Shown here piece after piece: positions 1 to 8,047 of a DNA stretch of 64,000 nt. Made by a program: the position numbers and the translations under genes. The stretch's first letter is position 1. The number at the start of each line of letters is the position of its first letter. The DNA is from DASWZN01 sp963841635 (GTDB lineage: Bacteria > Acidobacteriota > Terriglobia > Bryobacterales > Bryobacteraceae): positions 5,332,001 to 5,396,000 of the forward strand of contig CAWJDO010000002.1 in the NCBI GenBank assembly GCA_963841635.1, given 5' to 3'. The notes beneath the pieces were generated by a model, which was not told the origin of the DNA, ran no database searches, and saw nothing but the letters and a program-made list of their open reading frames with translations.

Positions 1-150
1 GTCTTCATCGATATGGTGGAACTGAACAAAGGGCGTCTGGCAGACGCAACACCGGTTATTCGACTTGCTGAGAATGTCGGACTTGAGGTCCTCAGGTATT
101 GGCGTTCGTGTTTTCAATGGCGGCCTTCGGATGAAATACCGATCAACTGA
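1..150 (+). CDS. C-terminal tail of an unidentified gene entering from the left
   Basis: Frame 1 is open from the first base to a TGA at 148-150 and gives 49 residues of ordinary composition (charged and hydrophobic residues mixed, one WRSC stretch). No start is visible, so it would be the end of a gene that begins outside the window. I do not recognise the family. The tail is too short to exclude a chance open frame. Confidence 0.3.
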   Translation, partial: VFIDMVELNKGRLADATPVIRLAENVGLEVLRYWRSCFQWRPSDEIPIN

Positions 151-318
151 GCCCGTTTGGCGATTCGCGCGGGCTACAAAGGTGCAGGGAAGTCTTGAAA
201 GAAACATTATCACGCTTCCGGTTGCCGAGGTGTGTCATCCGGTGTAGTAGGCGTCGCTATCTCCTCACCGGAGTCGCCCTTCTGGTTGTTGGGGTGTGTA
301 TGCTACTCTCGCTACACA

Positions 319-783
319 ATGGACGATGCAGACAAGTCACAGCCGGGAACCGACAATCCGGGATGCTCCCCTAGGACGTCTGACCGATCGCAACGCTGGC
401 AAAAGACTGCCCTTGATCAGCGCGGGTACACTCTGAATTTGATCGTGACGTTCACGGTTGCCGTGATCGGATACTGGTTTGGGCTGCTGCGGGATGACAA
501 GTTCCTGCCCGGCCCCCCGGCCAAGTGTAGTCTTCTGATCTCGGGCCTCTTTCTTGGGCTCGCCGCACTTTTTGGCTTTGCTTGCGTTCTGGTACGGCAG
601 TGGGATATCCACGCGACTTTCAGGAGGGCGAGTCAGCATCCTAGGAGACGGAGCCGGGCCTTTGTTCGTGGCCTCGATTGTTGGGTCCTGTGGCTCTTTC
701 GTCTTCACGTTTGGTTTTTCCTCTTGGCCCTCGCCGCGCTTGCATACTCACTCTGGATGACGCTCGGCGCAAAGCTGATTTAG
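319..783 (+). CDS. small integral membrane protein, function unknown
   Basis: 154 residues from ATG 319; an upstream GTG at 232 is possible but would add an atypical leader. The first ~40 residues are polar. Three hydrophobic segments follow, roughly residues 45-65, 75-95 and 125-150, the last ending in a short polar tail, which predicts an inner-membrane protein. A basic stretch rich in arginine lies between segments two and three. No catalytic motif is visible. It stands alone, with no coupled neighbour. The family is not recognised. Confidence 0.5.
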   Translation: MDDADKSQPGTDNPGCSPRTSDRSQRWQKTALDQRGYTLNLIVTFTVAVIGYWFGLLRDDKFLPGPPAKCSLLISGLFLGLAALFGFACVLVRQWDIHATFRRASQHPRRRSRAFVRGLDCWVLWLFRLHVWFFLLALAALAYSLWMTLGAKLI

Positions 784-963
784 GCAAGAGGCTGCAGGGC
801 ATTATCCGGGCCGCGAGCCCCAAACGCGGTTCGGGGAGGCCCCGGCGGGATTAGCAACGAAAAGTCGGCCAGCGCGGCGCTTAGGGAGGCTCACAACGCA
901 GCCGGGTTCGATGCCGATTTTGCCCTAGGCGCGAAACCGAAGAGCAGAGGCCAGACCCATCTG

Positions 964-1164
964 TTACAAATCGGCCTTGATCTGCTCCCAGACCGCGTTA
1001 GGTTCGGTATCGCTGCTAATCCCCGACCAAACTCCGATGGACTCAATCATGTCGGAGCCGTCGAGCCGCTTCGGACTGACAAAGAACTCCAGGCTACCCA
1101 CTGTGATCTTCGCTACGCGCCGGGCCTGCGGGTCGGTGCGAACCTGCCCCCTGAAGCTGCTATC
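964..1164 (-). pseudogene. gene remnant, protein-like minus-strand frame without a start
   Basis: Minus-strand codons from 1164 down to a TAA at 964-966 give 66 residues that look like the end of a small globular protein (alternating hydrophobic strands, acidic C-terminus with WEQIKADL). The frame is closed upstream by TAA at 1165-1167 and has no good start codon, so it is probably a truncated gene lying divergent to the DUF429 gene. The opposing plus-strand frame is low-complexity and unconvincing. Confidence 0.35.
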
Positions 1165-1179
1165 TTAGTCGGGGAAAAT

Positions 1180-2439
1180 ATGATTCTGCTGGTTGGCTTC
1201 GATTCCGCCTGGACAGCCTGCAACTCGGGCGCAATCGCTGGGCTCATCCTGCCAGGCGGCGGGGCTTTCCGGGAAATCGGGCCGCCCCAAGTCGTCAACT
1301 ATTCCGAAGCTGAGCAGCTGATTCTCGATTGGCAGCGTCGGTTCCGGCCGAACCGCACCCTCGTCCTCCTCGACCAGCCCACAATTGTGACGAATTCAAC
1401 CGGACAGCGCCCTGTCGAGGGAATCGTGTCACCCTCGGTCAGCCTCCGCCTCGGCGGAATGCAGCCCGCCAGCCAGTCACGCGTTGAAATGTTCGGAGCC
1501 GCTGCGCCCGTTTGGGACTTCCTCCGTTGCTTCGGCGGTGCCGCCGACCCGCTCCGCATCACCGATGGCACCCAAGTCATCGAGACCTATCCCGTGTTGG
1601 CGCTGATTGCCCTTAGATGGCTCCAGAATGGCCGGGGCGTGTCTGGCATACTGCCGAAATACAATCCTCAGCGGACAAAAACGTTCTCGTCGGGCGACTG
1701 GAGATTTGTCTGTGAACGGGCCGCTGGGTTCTTCGCCTGCCACTCCACGCCCGGATTTGCTGAGTGGCTTTCGGAGGCCGCGCGAAAGACTGATCCGAAG
1801 AAAAGCGATCAAGACCGTCTCGACGCGTGCCTCTGTCTTCTCCTCGCCATCTGGTTGCAGCAGGGCCGTGAATGCCTCATGGTTGGGAACCTTGCAACCG
1901 GCTATATCGTCGTGCCGCACGATGCGGAGCTACTGAGGGAATTGGAGAGCCGGTGTATGAAGACAGGCCGCGCACCCAAGGACTGGCTGAGAGTCTTCCG
2001 CCTCTCGAAATGTGCTCCCGACGCCGAAAACGCGCTGCCTGTGCCCTCAATACCGGAGCGCAGTAGCACTTCCCACCCCAGCAGTTCAAAGCCCGCTCCT
2101 CCTCCGGCGTCGCCGAACCAGGCAGCAAGGGCGACCGCCGCGCAGGGTGCTTGGACGCTCCCGAGGATTGCGGCAGTACTCGACCGCCATCGGCAGCGTA
2201 CCACCTACGGAGCCGTGGCAGGCTTACTCGGAGTGCTCCCTCGCGGTCTGATGAACGGGTGCAGCAAATCGCCGAACTACTCGTGGATCGTCGCCGCGTC
2301 GGGAGCTGAGAGAGGAAGGCCTACAGGATACAACGACCACGAGGTCCATCCCGAATGCCTCCGCCAGATCCGCGAGAATCGCGGAGGCGTGATCACTCGG
2401 TCCGATGAGCTGCTCAACTGGCTTTGCCGCTCGGACTGA
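1180..2439 (+). CDS. DUF429-like predicted RNase H-fold nuclease with C-terminal DNA-binding-like domain
   Basis: 419 residues. The N-terminus opens with VGFDSAWT (residues 5-12), the first acidic strand of the DUF429/RNase H-like fold. ETYPVL begins at Glu135, and an acidic LDAC helix lies near residues 213-217, both usual for that family. After a proline-rich linker (about 290-320) comes a separate C-terminal domain of about 95 residues with a TYGAVAGLLG segment that resembles the winged helix of alkyltransferase-like proteins; that second assignment is tentative. Start ATG 1180 follows a GGGG-rich stretch. It stands alone, with a hairpin about 55 nt downstream. A nuclease role in nucleic-acid processing or defence is inference. 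Confidence 0.6.
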   Translation: MILLVGFDSAWTACNSGAIAGLILPGGGAFREIGPPQVVNYSEAEQLILDWQRRFRPNRTLVLLDQPTIVTNSTGQRPVEGIVSPSVSLRLGGMQPASQSRVEMFGAAAPVWDFLRCFGGAADPLRITDGTQVIETYPVLALIALRWLQNGRGVSGILPKYNPQRTKTFSSGDWRFVCERAAGFFACHSTPGFAEWLSEAARKTDPKKSDQDRLDACLCLLLAIWLQQGRECLMVGNLATGYIVVPHDAELLRELESRCMKTGRAPKDWLRVFRLSKCAPDAENALPVPSIPERSSTSHPSSSKPAPPPASPNQAARATAAQGAWTLPRIAAVLDRHRQRTTYGAVAGLLGVLPRGLMNGCSKSPNYSWIVAASGAERGRPTGYNDHEVHPECLRQIRENRGGVITRSDELLNWLCRSD

Positions 2440-2494
2440 TACAAGCCGGCGCACAGTAAGCCCTGACAACGGGAGTCGGGCGCGACCTAGCGAT

Positions 2495-2517
2495 CCCAGG
2501 GTCCCCGGTACCCTGGG
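2495..2517 (+). terminator. GC-rich hairpin downstream of the DUF429 gene
   Basis: An 8-bp perfect inverted repeat (CCCAGGGT/ACCCTGGG) with a 7-nt loop lies 56 nt after the stop codon at 2439. There is no following T run, so it would be an atypical terminator; transcript-end protection is equally possible. Confidence 0.35.
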
Positions 2518-2704
2518 CGTGGCCATCGGTCTGTTCCGGATATGCGGTAACCACCCCCGAAGGCTGCGCGCTGCGAAGGTGGCTTCGTCACATCTGGCCG
2601 CACCCCCGATTGTCCGGCAGGCGGTCAGCGCGGCGCCACGAATGGAGGCGAGGCGGCATCGTTGTCTTTCCGTATGCCAGAATTGTTGAGATAGGGCTTC
2701 GGGG

Positions 2705-5392
2705 ATGTCTGGGTCAACAAGTTCTAGCGTTCTCTGCGCGCCTACCTCGGCTCCTGAGCGCGGCCGACTCGTCGCTCTTGTGCTAATCTGCCTTGTCGCC
2801 GGATGTGTGGGAGCTCAGAGCGACGATCCAGCTAGCATCCTCGCAAGCGCTGACGACCTTGCCCTGCTGAACAACTGGCCCAAAGCCGAGCCTCTTTTCG
2901 CCCAAGCCGAGCAGCTCTTCAGGCAGTCCGGAAATCAGAGGGATGCGCTGTACGCCAGGGTGGGGTCTATCTGGGTCACAGCCGAAACCGGAGGGATGGT
3001 CGGCTTAGACGACACGGATGTCGACCGCGCCCTCCGCTACGCTCTGAGCCACCGCGACCAGGCGCTCCAGCTTCGCTGCCTCGTCGCGCAAGCCGTTCGC
3101 GAACGCGTCGTGAATGAGGCTGCCGCTCGCCATCTGTGGGAGGAGATTCTCGGTCTCGCCACAACGCTCGGGGACGAGCGCTGGAAGGAGCGAGCCACGG
3201 CAGAACTCGGTGAGATCAAGTACCTTGACGGGGAGTTCGCCACCGCCGAACGCATGGTCAAGCAGGCGGTCCTTTGGCAGTTCTCCCACGATCCCGGCGC
3301 CGCGATCTACTACACCTCGCTGGTCGGCAACGGGCTGGTGGAGTCGGGGCAGACGGAGAACGGCCTCCACTACTGCGATGTCGCGATCGGGCGTGCCGCA
3401 AAGGCCCCCGACGCCGGCTTTCCGTTTCTGGCGTATCAGGGCAAAGCCCGCGCCTTCCTCGCGCTGCATCGGCGCACGGAAGCCGATGCGCTGCTCCAGC
3501 TCGCGCTCAAGCGTGCGCGCGCCGATGGAAATCGCGCTGCGGAGGCCCAGCTACTCATCGTCGCAGGCATTGGAGCCGAGAGCCACCGCAAGGCCATAGA
3601 GTACCTCCAGGCGGCGAACGATCTTACTCGGACGGCGGGGTTTCACCACGCGTTCGCGTGGAGTTCGTTCGAACTGGCCAAGGCCTACCGCGACACGGGG
3701 AACATCGAGGCGGCGGAGACATACGCCAGTCGAGGCCTCGAAGCCATGAACGGCCTCGAAGACAAGTACCACCTTCCGCAGCATGTGGCACTCCTAGCCG
3801 ACCTGAAGGCGACTAGGGGCGAATTCGCGGAGGCTGATCGACTGTTTGAGCAAGCCGCCGACATGATCGATGCGCTCCTTGTTACCGTCCCAAGTCGTCA
3901 GCTCGAAAGCTCGTTGATCGCGACTCTCAGCGGCGTCTACCTGGGCCGGTTCAACCTGGCAGCCACGAAGTTGCGCAACACAAAAGAGGCTTATGACGCA
4001 ATTGAGGAGGCGCGCGGCCGTTCTCTCGCGGATGCCCTGCGAGGTCAGCAGAGGCCCGAACCGTCGGCGGATCCCCTCACAGCTTCGGCGCAACGGGATA
4101 TCAACCGTATCCAGGTCGAACTCCTACACGAGGTGGACCGGCAGAAACGGCAACATCTCCTGGACAAGCTCTTCGCCGCGGAACAGAACTTCACACCGAT
4201 CCACGCTGGCGCGACTCCATTGCAGGCAGCAATCGCCCGGTCGAGACCGGTCGATCTTCGGATCCTTCAGTCCCGGCTCCGCAGCGACGAAGCGGTTCTT
4301 GAATATGTCCTCGACGATCCCCGAGCGTTCTGCCTGCGAATTACCCGCACGGACGCCAGAGTCTTCGTCCTGCCGAAGGGCCGGCAGCGCATAGAACGCG
4401 ACATCGACGAGTACCTGACCGGAATTCGCGCCAGAACATCTGCCACGGAGGTGAGCCAACGGCTCTATGCCGAACTACTCCAGCCGGTGCTGCGCGGCAT
4501 CAACAGGCCGAGGCTGCTCGTGGTACCGGACGGCAAGCTGAACTTCCTGCCCTATGATTCCCTGGTCGATCCGGAAGGCCGCCTTGTCCTTCGATCACAT
4601 GCCGTGAGTTACTGTCCTTCCGGCACGGTTCTGTACCTCTTGCGTTCCGGCGGCAGAACGGCGCCCTCAGCGCCGCATTTCCTGGGAGTCGGCGATGTGC
4701 GTTTCGCGGCTGGCAGAGCGCCAGCTACGGACGGGGCGAAATCGCCCAATCCCTTCGCCGACCTTCCGAATACTCGAGATGAGCTCATCGCGGCCAGCCG
4801 CGCTATTGGCGGACAGGCTACGCTGCTCATGGGACCTGAGGCTACCGAGGCCGCGTTCAAATCGCAGCCGTTGGCCACCTTCGATATCATTCACATCGCT
4901 ACGCACGGGATCCCGGACGTCGAATTCCCAGACCGGGCGGCTCTTTTCCTGGCCCCAGACGCCCAAGGCCACGAAGACGGACTGCTCCAGGCGCGCGAGA
5001 TCAGGAATCTGCCGCTTCGGGCCGAACTGGTGACTCTCTCGGCCTGCGACACCGGTGTTGGCAGCGTCGAAGGGGAGGAGGGCGTAGCCAACCTCGTCAA
5101 GGCGTTCCTATTCGCCGGCACCAAGTCCGTCCTGGCGAGCATGTGGAGCGTCGGCGACACGTCTTCGACCTACCTGATGACTCAGTTCTACGCTCATCTG
5201 GCACAGGGTGACGCCCGGACCGTCGCCCTGCAACGCGCGAAGCTTGACGCGATCGAACAGTTCGGTAACAACGCCGTCCCCTTCTACTGGGCCGGCTACC
5301 AAATCTTCGGCGATGGCTCAGGCAGCGTCCTCGGTCCGAAGCATCCCACCCAGGAACGCGCGTCTCGTCGCAAGGCCGCCGGCTTCCATTAG
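2705..5392 (+). CDS. TPR-CHAT caspase-like peptidase, probable lipoprotein
   Basis: 895 residues. A hydrophobic leader ends in the lipobox V-A-G-C with Cys34, so the protein is predicted to be exported and lipid-anchored. Residues about 45-480 are helical tetratricopeptide-like repeats. Residues about 600-870 form a CHAT domain with the catalytic dyad visible as HIATHG (His734) and SACDTG (Cys781), followed by the conserved VANLVKAFL and MWSVGD blocks. CHAT proteases are caspase/separase relatives, often activated by partner proteins. No partner gene is coupled here. An exported CHAT protein is more likely a signalling or processing protease than a gRAMP-type cytosolic effector. The family call is secure; the substrate is unknown. 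Confidence 0.9.
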   Translation: MSGSTSSSVLCAPTSAPERGRLVALVLICLVAGCVGAQSDDPASILASADDLALLNNWPKAEPLFAQAEQLFRQSGNQRDALYARVGSIWVTAETGGMVGLDDTDVDRALRYALSHRDQALQLRCLVAQAVRERVVNEAAARHLWEEILGLATTLGDERWKERATAELGEIKYLDGEFATAERMVKQAVLWQFSHDPGAAIYYTSLVGNGLVESGQTENGLHYCDVAIGRAAKAPDAGFPFLAYQGKARAFLALHRRTEADALLQLALKRARADGNRAAEAQLLIVAGIGAESHRKAIEYLQAANDLTRTAGFHHAFAWSSFELAKAYRDTGNIEAAETYASRGLEAMNGLEDKYHLPQHVALLADLKATRGEFAEADRLFEQAADMIDALLVTVPSRQLESSLIATLSGVYLGRFNLAATKLRNTKEAYDAIEEARGRSLADALRGQQRPEPSADPLTASAQRDINRIQVELLHEVDRQKRQHLLDKLFAAEQNFTPIHAGATPLQAAIARSRPVDLRILQSRLRSDEAVLEYVLDDPRAFCLRITRTDARVFVLPKGRQRIERDIDEYLTGIRARTSATEVSQRLYAELLQPVLRGINRPRLLVVPDGKLNFLPYDSLVDPEGRLVLRSHAVSYCPSGTVLYLLRSGGRTAPSAPHFLGVGDVRFAAGRAPATDGAKSPNPFADLPNTRDELIAASRAIGGQATLLMGPEATEAAFKSQPLATFDIIHIATHGIPDVEFPDRAALFLAPDAQGHEDGLLQAREIRNLPLRAELVTLSACDTGVGSVEGEEGVANLVKAFLFAGTKSVLASMWSVGDTSSTYLMTQFYAHLAQGDARTVALQRAKLDAIEQFGNNAVPFYWAGYQIFGDGSGSVLGPKHPTQERASRRKAAGFH

Positions 5393-5490
5393 CGCAGTCG
5401 CCCGAGGTCAGGTTTCTTGACCTGCCCTCCATCATCAGCAAGACCCGTCTTCCACGCCGGGGCGGGCGCGGGCAAACGGGTCACTGATTT

Positions 5491-5658
5491 CTATTCCTTC
5501 CGCAACACCTTTGCTGCATCCCAATCAAAGCCCTCTTGCGGATTCCTATTCCTTGCTTGGGGAATCGCATTCGATGCGTCGTCAACATCCGTTTCGATCG
5601 CGCGGATCTCAGCCGTGCCATCTGCCCGACGAAAAGGGACTCTCACGATCCAAGCCAT
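5491..5658 (-). CDS. small conserved-looking protein, 55 aa
   Basis: The minus-strand frame starts with ATG at 5656-5658, preceded by a strong GGAGG five bases upstream, and ends at TAG 5491-5493. The product begins MAWIVRVPF and is rich in Asp, Ala and Arg, with an acidic middle and a basic C-terminus (VLRKE). There is no membrane segment. The good ribosome binding site and codon-like composition make it a credible small gene, but I cannot assign a family. Confidence 0.5.
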   Translation of the reverse strand: MAWIVRVPFRRADGTAEIRAIETDVDDASNAIPQARNRNPQEGFDWDAAKVLRKE

Positions 5659-6026
5659 CTCGCCTCCAGTCTGGACTCATCATCCAGCTCATGCTGAGAG
5701 GCAAGCGTAACAGATCAGCCGTGTCCGGTCAAAAAGGCGGATCAACCGGGAGGTCAAGCCGCCGCAGGTCTAGTGCCAGTCCTTGACGAAGAGTCGAGTT
5801 GCTGCCGCGCGAAGCGCCGAACACGGCCCCTGCGTTCGTCCCGGAGGGGACCTCTGTCCAACACGGTCTAAGGGGGCAGGAATCTGACTTCGACTTGGTG
5901 CCTCCGCTTGCTCGTCGATCTCGCCGAAAGGACATTGCCTTGGAGTCTGGCGGTGTGGGCTTCTTTGAAGCGCTCCGGCTCGGCCTCTTCCGCCAGGACT
6001 GGTGCCAGTACTAGTACCGGCGGACG
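5659..6026. other. non-coding or decayed stretch
   Basis: No frame here combines a ribosome binding site with protein-like composition. Two frames of 68-71 codons exist but are rich in Arg/Ser/Pro and look like chance reading of GC-rich DNA. Confidence 0.4.
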
Positions 6027-6308
6027 GTGCCCCTCACCGGATCAAAGAGGCGGCCGGGTGTATACTTGCCCGAGGTGGGCGCCAAGACGGAAGTTCCTGT
6101 TCTCATAGACCCAATCAAATTCGACGCGGCGTCTGATCAGGAGCTCGTCTCGAACTTCTCCAGCGAAAAACTCAAGCTCGGTAGCCAACTCATCGTCAAA
6201 CAGGGTCAGGAAGCAGTGATCGCCGCATTGATCGCGAGCACGGTCGGGCTTCATGCCAGCCCGCACAAGCGCGGTGTGGGCGCCAGCGAAGCTCCAAGAA
6301 AAAGATAG
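6027..6308 (+). pseudogene. truncated SPFH/YdjI (virion-core-like) protein remnant
   Basis: The central part contains a block that includes LGSQLIVKQGQEAV, closely resembling the conserved N-terminus of SPFH-domain proteins of the YdjI type (G-x-x-L-x-V-x-x-x-Q-x-A). The rest of the SPFH domain is absent: after that block the frame runs into unrelated residues and stops at 6308. The gene therefore looks like a 3'-truncated fragment. It sits directly upstream of a zinc-ribbon gene, and intact SPFH proteins of this kind often have C-terminal zinc ribbons, so both may derive from one locus. Confidence 0.4.
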
Positions 6309-6316
6309 GAGACTCC

Positions 6317-7145
6317 ATGGTATTTATACCCGCAACTTGTCCAAACTGCGGTGGAAGTCTACAAGTTCCCGATGACCGTGAGAGGGTCAAATGCATGTAC
6401 TGCGGTGTGGACATGGTTTTGAAAGAACAGGATCAGGTCCAAAAGAAGACAATCGACAACTACCTAGCTTTGGCCAGAATAGCTGAGCAGTCCGAAAACC
6501 ACCAAGAGGCTTACAAATACTTTTCGTTGGTTTTGGAGACCGACCCTAAACACATTGAAGCCTGGGTAGGCAAGGGAACTGCGGCGGGATGGCAATCGAC
6601 GGTGGAGAGTCCGCGAGTTCAGGAAACGACTACGTGCCTCGAGAAGGCCATTGAGCTTGGCTTGGACGACAACCAGCTTCGGTCCAGGGCCGCGGACGCA
6701 GCGCACAATATCGCGTACACATTCTTCGATGCGGCACGGAAGCACCGAGAGTTCCCGCAGCATTCGACACAATACGAGACGGGTTTGTCTGATGTCGCCA
6801 CCAGGATGTACAAGGACAACCTGAACAACTGGCAGATGGAGAAAGAGTTTGTTGATCGAGCTATGGCGTCCGTGTCTCTGATTCGCGTGGCTTGGCTTCT
6901 GCGCCCTAACTCGGCGACGGCACGACATACGATAACCATGTGATGCCATTGTGAAGCTCCCTATCGGCCCCAGGAGGTGTGCCGACATCGCCAAAGAGTG
7001 TCAGGAGTGGCTTGCGCAAAATGATCCTGCGTCGGCGACGAAGCAAGAAGACAAGGCTAGCGGCAGCGGTTGTCTTACGATATTCGCTGTTCTCGCAGCT
7101 GTAGCTATAATTGTGTGGGTTTTGGTCGTACAGCTCAACCGGTAA
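6317..7145 (+). pseudogene. zinc-ribbon / TPR / C-terminal transmembrane protein with a frameshift
   Basis: The frame begins at ATG 6317 with AGGAG upstream. Residues 7-30 form a zinc ribbon (CPNCGG then CMYCG), followed by TPR-like helices (about 50-190). The frame stops at 6943. The next frame, open from about 6936 to 7145, continues naturally with a helical segment (CDAIVKLPIG...), a second Cys pair, an acidic linker and one transmembrane helix at the end. A one-base shift near 6936-6941 would restore a single protein of about 275 residues: cytosolic zinc ribbon and TPR, anchored by its C-terminal tail. Either a true frameshift or a sequence error; the 64-residue second piece could also start at GTG 6951. 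Confidence 0.6.
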
Positions 7146-7360
7146 GCCATACCCTAGGTCGTAAGCCTTCTAGCAGGATCCAATTATCCCGGCGAGGACA
7201 AGACAACGCAGAGCTTGCCGAGATGGTCGCAACATTCGGATTGACGTCTGGATGGCTCAAGTGCGCCCTGGATTCGGGCGAGCTGCAGCGACTAGGGCGC
7301 TCTGCCCGAGCTCATAGCCTCTGAAACCACCGCGCGCACCCCGTTGCTATGTCGCTACCA

Positions 7361-8008
7361 TCACCGCAGCCTGATGTGGCTTCCCTTGACGAGGGTGACG
7401 CCTTCGATTTTCTGCCCCCGGCCCACGGCGTCCGACAGGATTCCTCGCTGGAGTTCCTTCTGGACCGTGTTGCCCTCTGCAGCTTGGAGGCGGTTGCGCA
7501 GTGTTCCCGGCGGCAGCATCTCCAGAATCTCGCACCACTCGCACCACGGGAGATCCACCCTCGCGCGGTAGAAGCTGTCGGGAATACGGGCGCTCCCGTC
7601 AACCACCAGCGACGAAGCGCTGTTGGATTGCAGCGTGATGGTATTCAGTGCGCCGCGCAACTGCCGGACGTTGCGGATGACCATGAACCACGCCAGCATC
7701 TGTTTCAGCCGCTTTTCTCGGTTCTCCGCCACCCTGTGGCGCGCCTGCAGGCGCTCCGCCTCGCGCTGTGCCAGGTCCGCCTCCGCCTTCTGCGCCTTCA
7801 GGTAGTTCGCGATGCGGTCAACCTTGTGACCGAACGCCTCGATGTATGTCGCCAGTGCGTTCTTGATCTCTTGCGACACTTCGCCGTTGTTCGCCTCCGC
7901 GTGTTCCTCTGCCGTCTCGATGAGCGCAGCGAGAGATTCGTCGATCTCGAACATGCTCAGGCCCTTCGCCAGCTCGGTGGCGCTGGGTGCGGCCAGAGTC
8001 GCACTCAT
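7361..8008 (-). CDS. Gp157-family protein (phage/plasmid)
   Basis: 215 residues from ATG 8008, chosen because AAGGAGG lies 7-8 bases upstream. Residues 1-110 match the character of the siphovirus Gp157 family: an N-terminal FEIDE segment, an acidic helix, then a long lysine/arginine/glutamate coiled coil (about 45-110). The C-terminal half is a compact domain with a VDLPWCEWCEIL segment. Gp157 proteins are found beside helicases and recombination genes in phages and plasmids. Here the helicase gene ends 39 nt upstream on the same strand, so the two are probably co-transcribed. Function beyond replication/recombination support is unknown. Confidence 0.75.
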   Translation of the reverse strand: MSATLAAPSATELAKGLSMFEIDESLAALIETAEEHAEANNGEVSQEIKNALATYIEAFGHKVDRIANYLKAQKAEADLAQREAERLQARHRVAENREKRLKQMLAWFMVIRNVRQLRGALNTITLQSNSASSLVVDGSARIPDSFYRARVDLPWCEWCEILEMLPPGTLRNRLQAAEGNTVQKELQRGILSDAVGRGQKIEGVTLVKGSHIRLR

Positions 8009-8047
8009 GCCTCTCACCTCCTTGACTTCGTTGAATGACGCCCCCGG

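Noticed and set aside
5399..5424. hairpin after the CHAT gene as a terminator
   Set aside because: Only a 6-bp stem (AGGTCA/TGACCT) without a T run; too weak to call.
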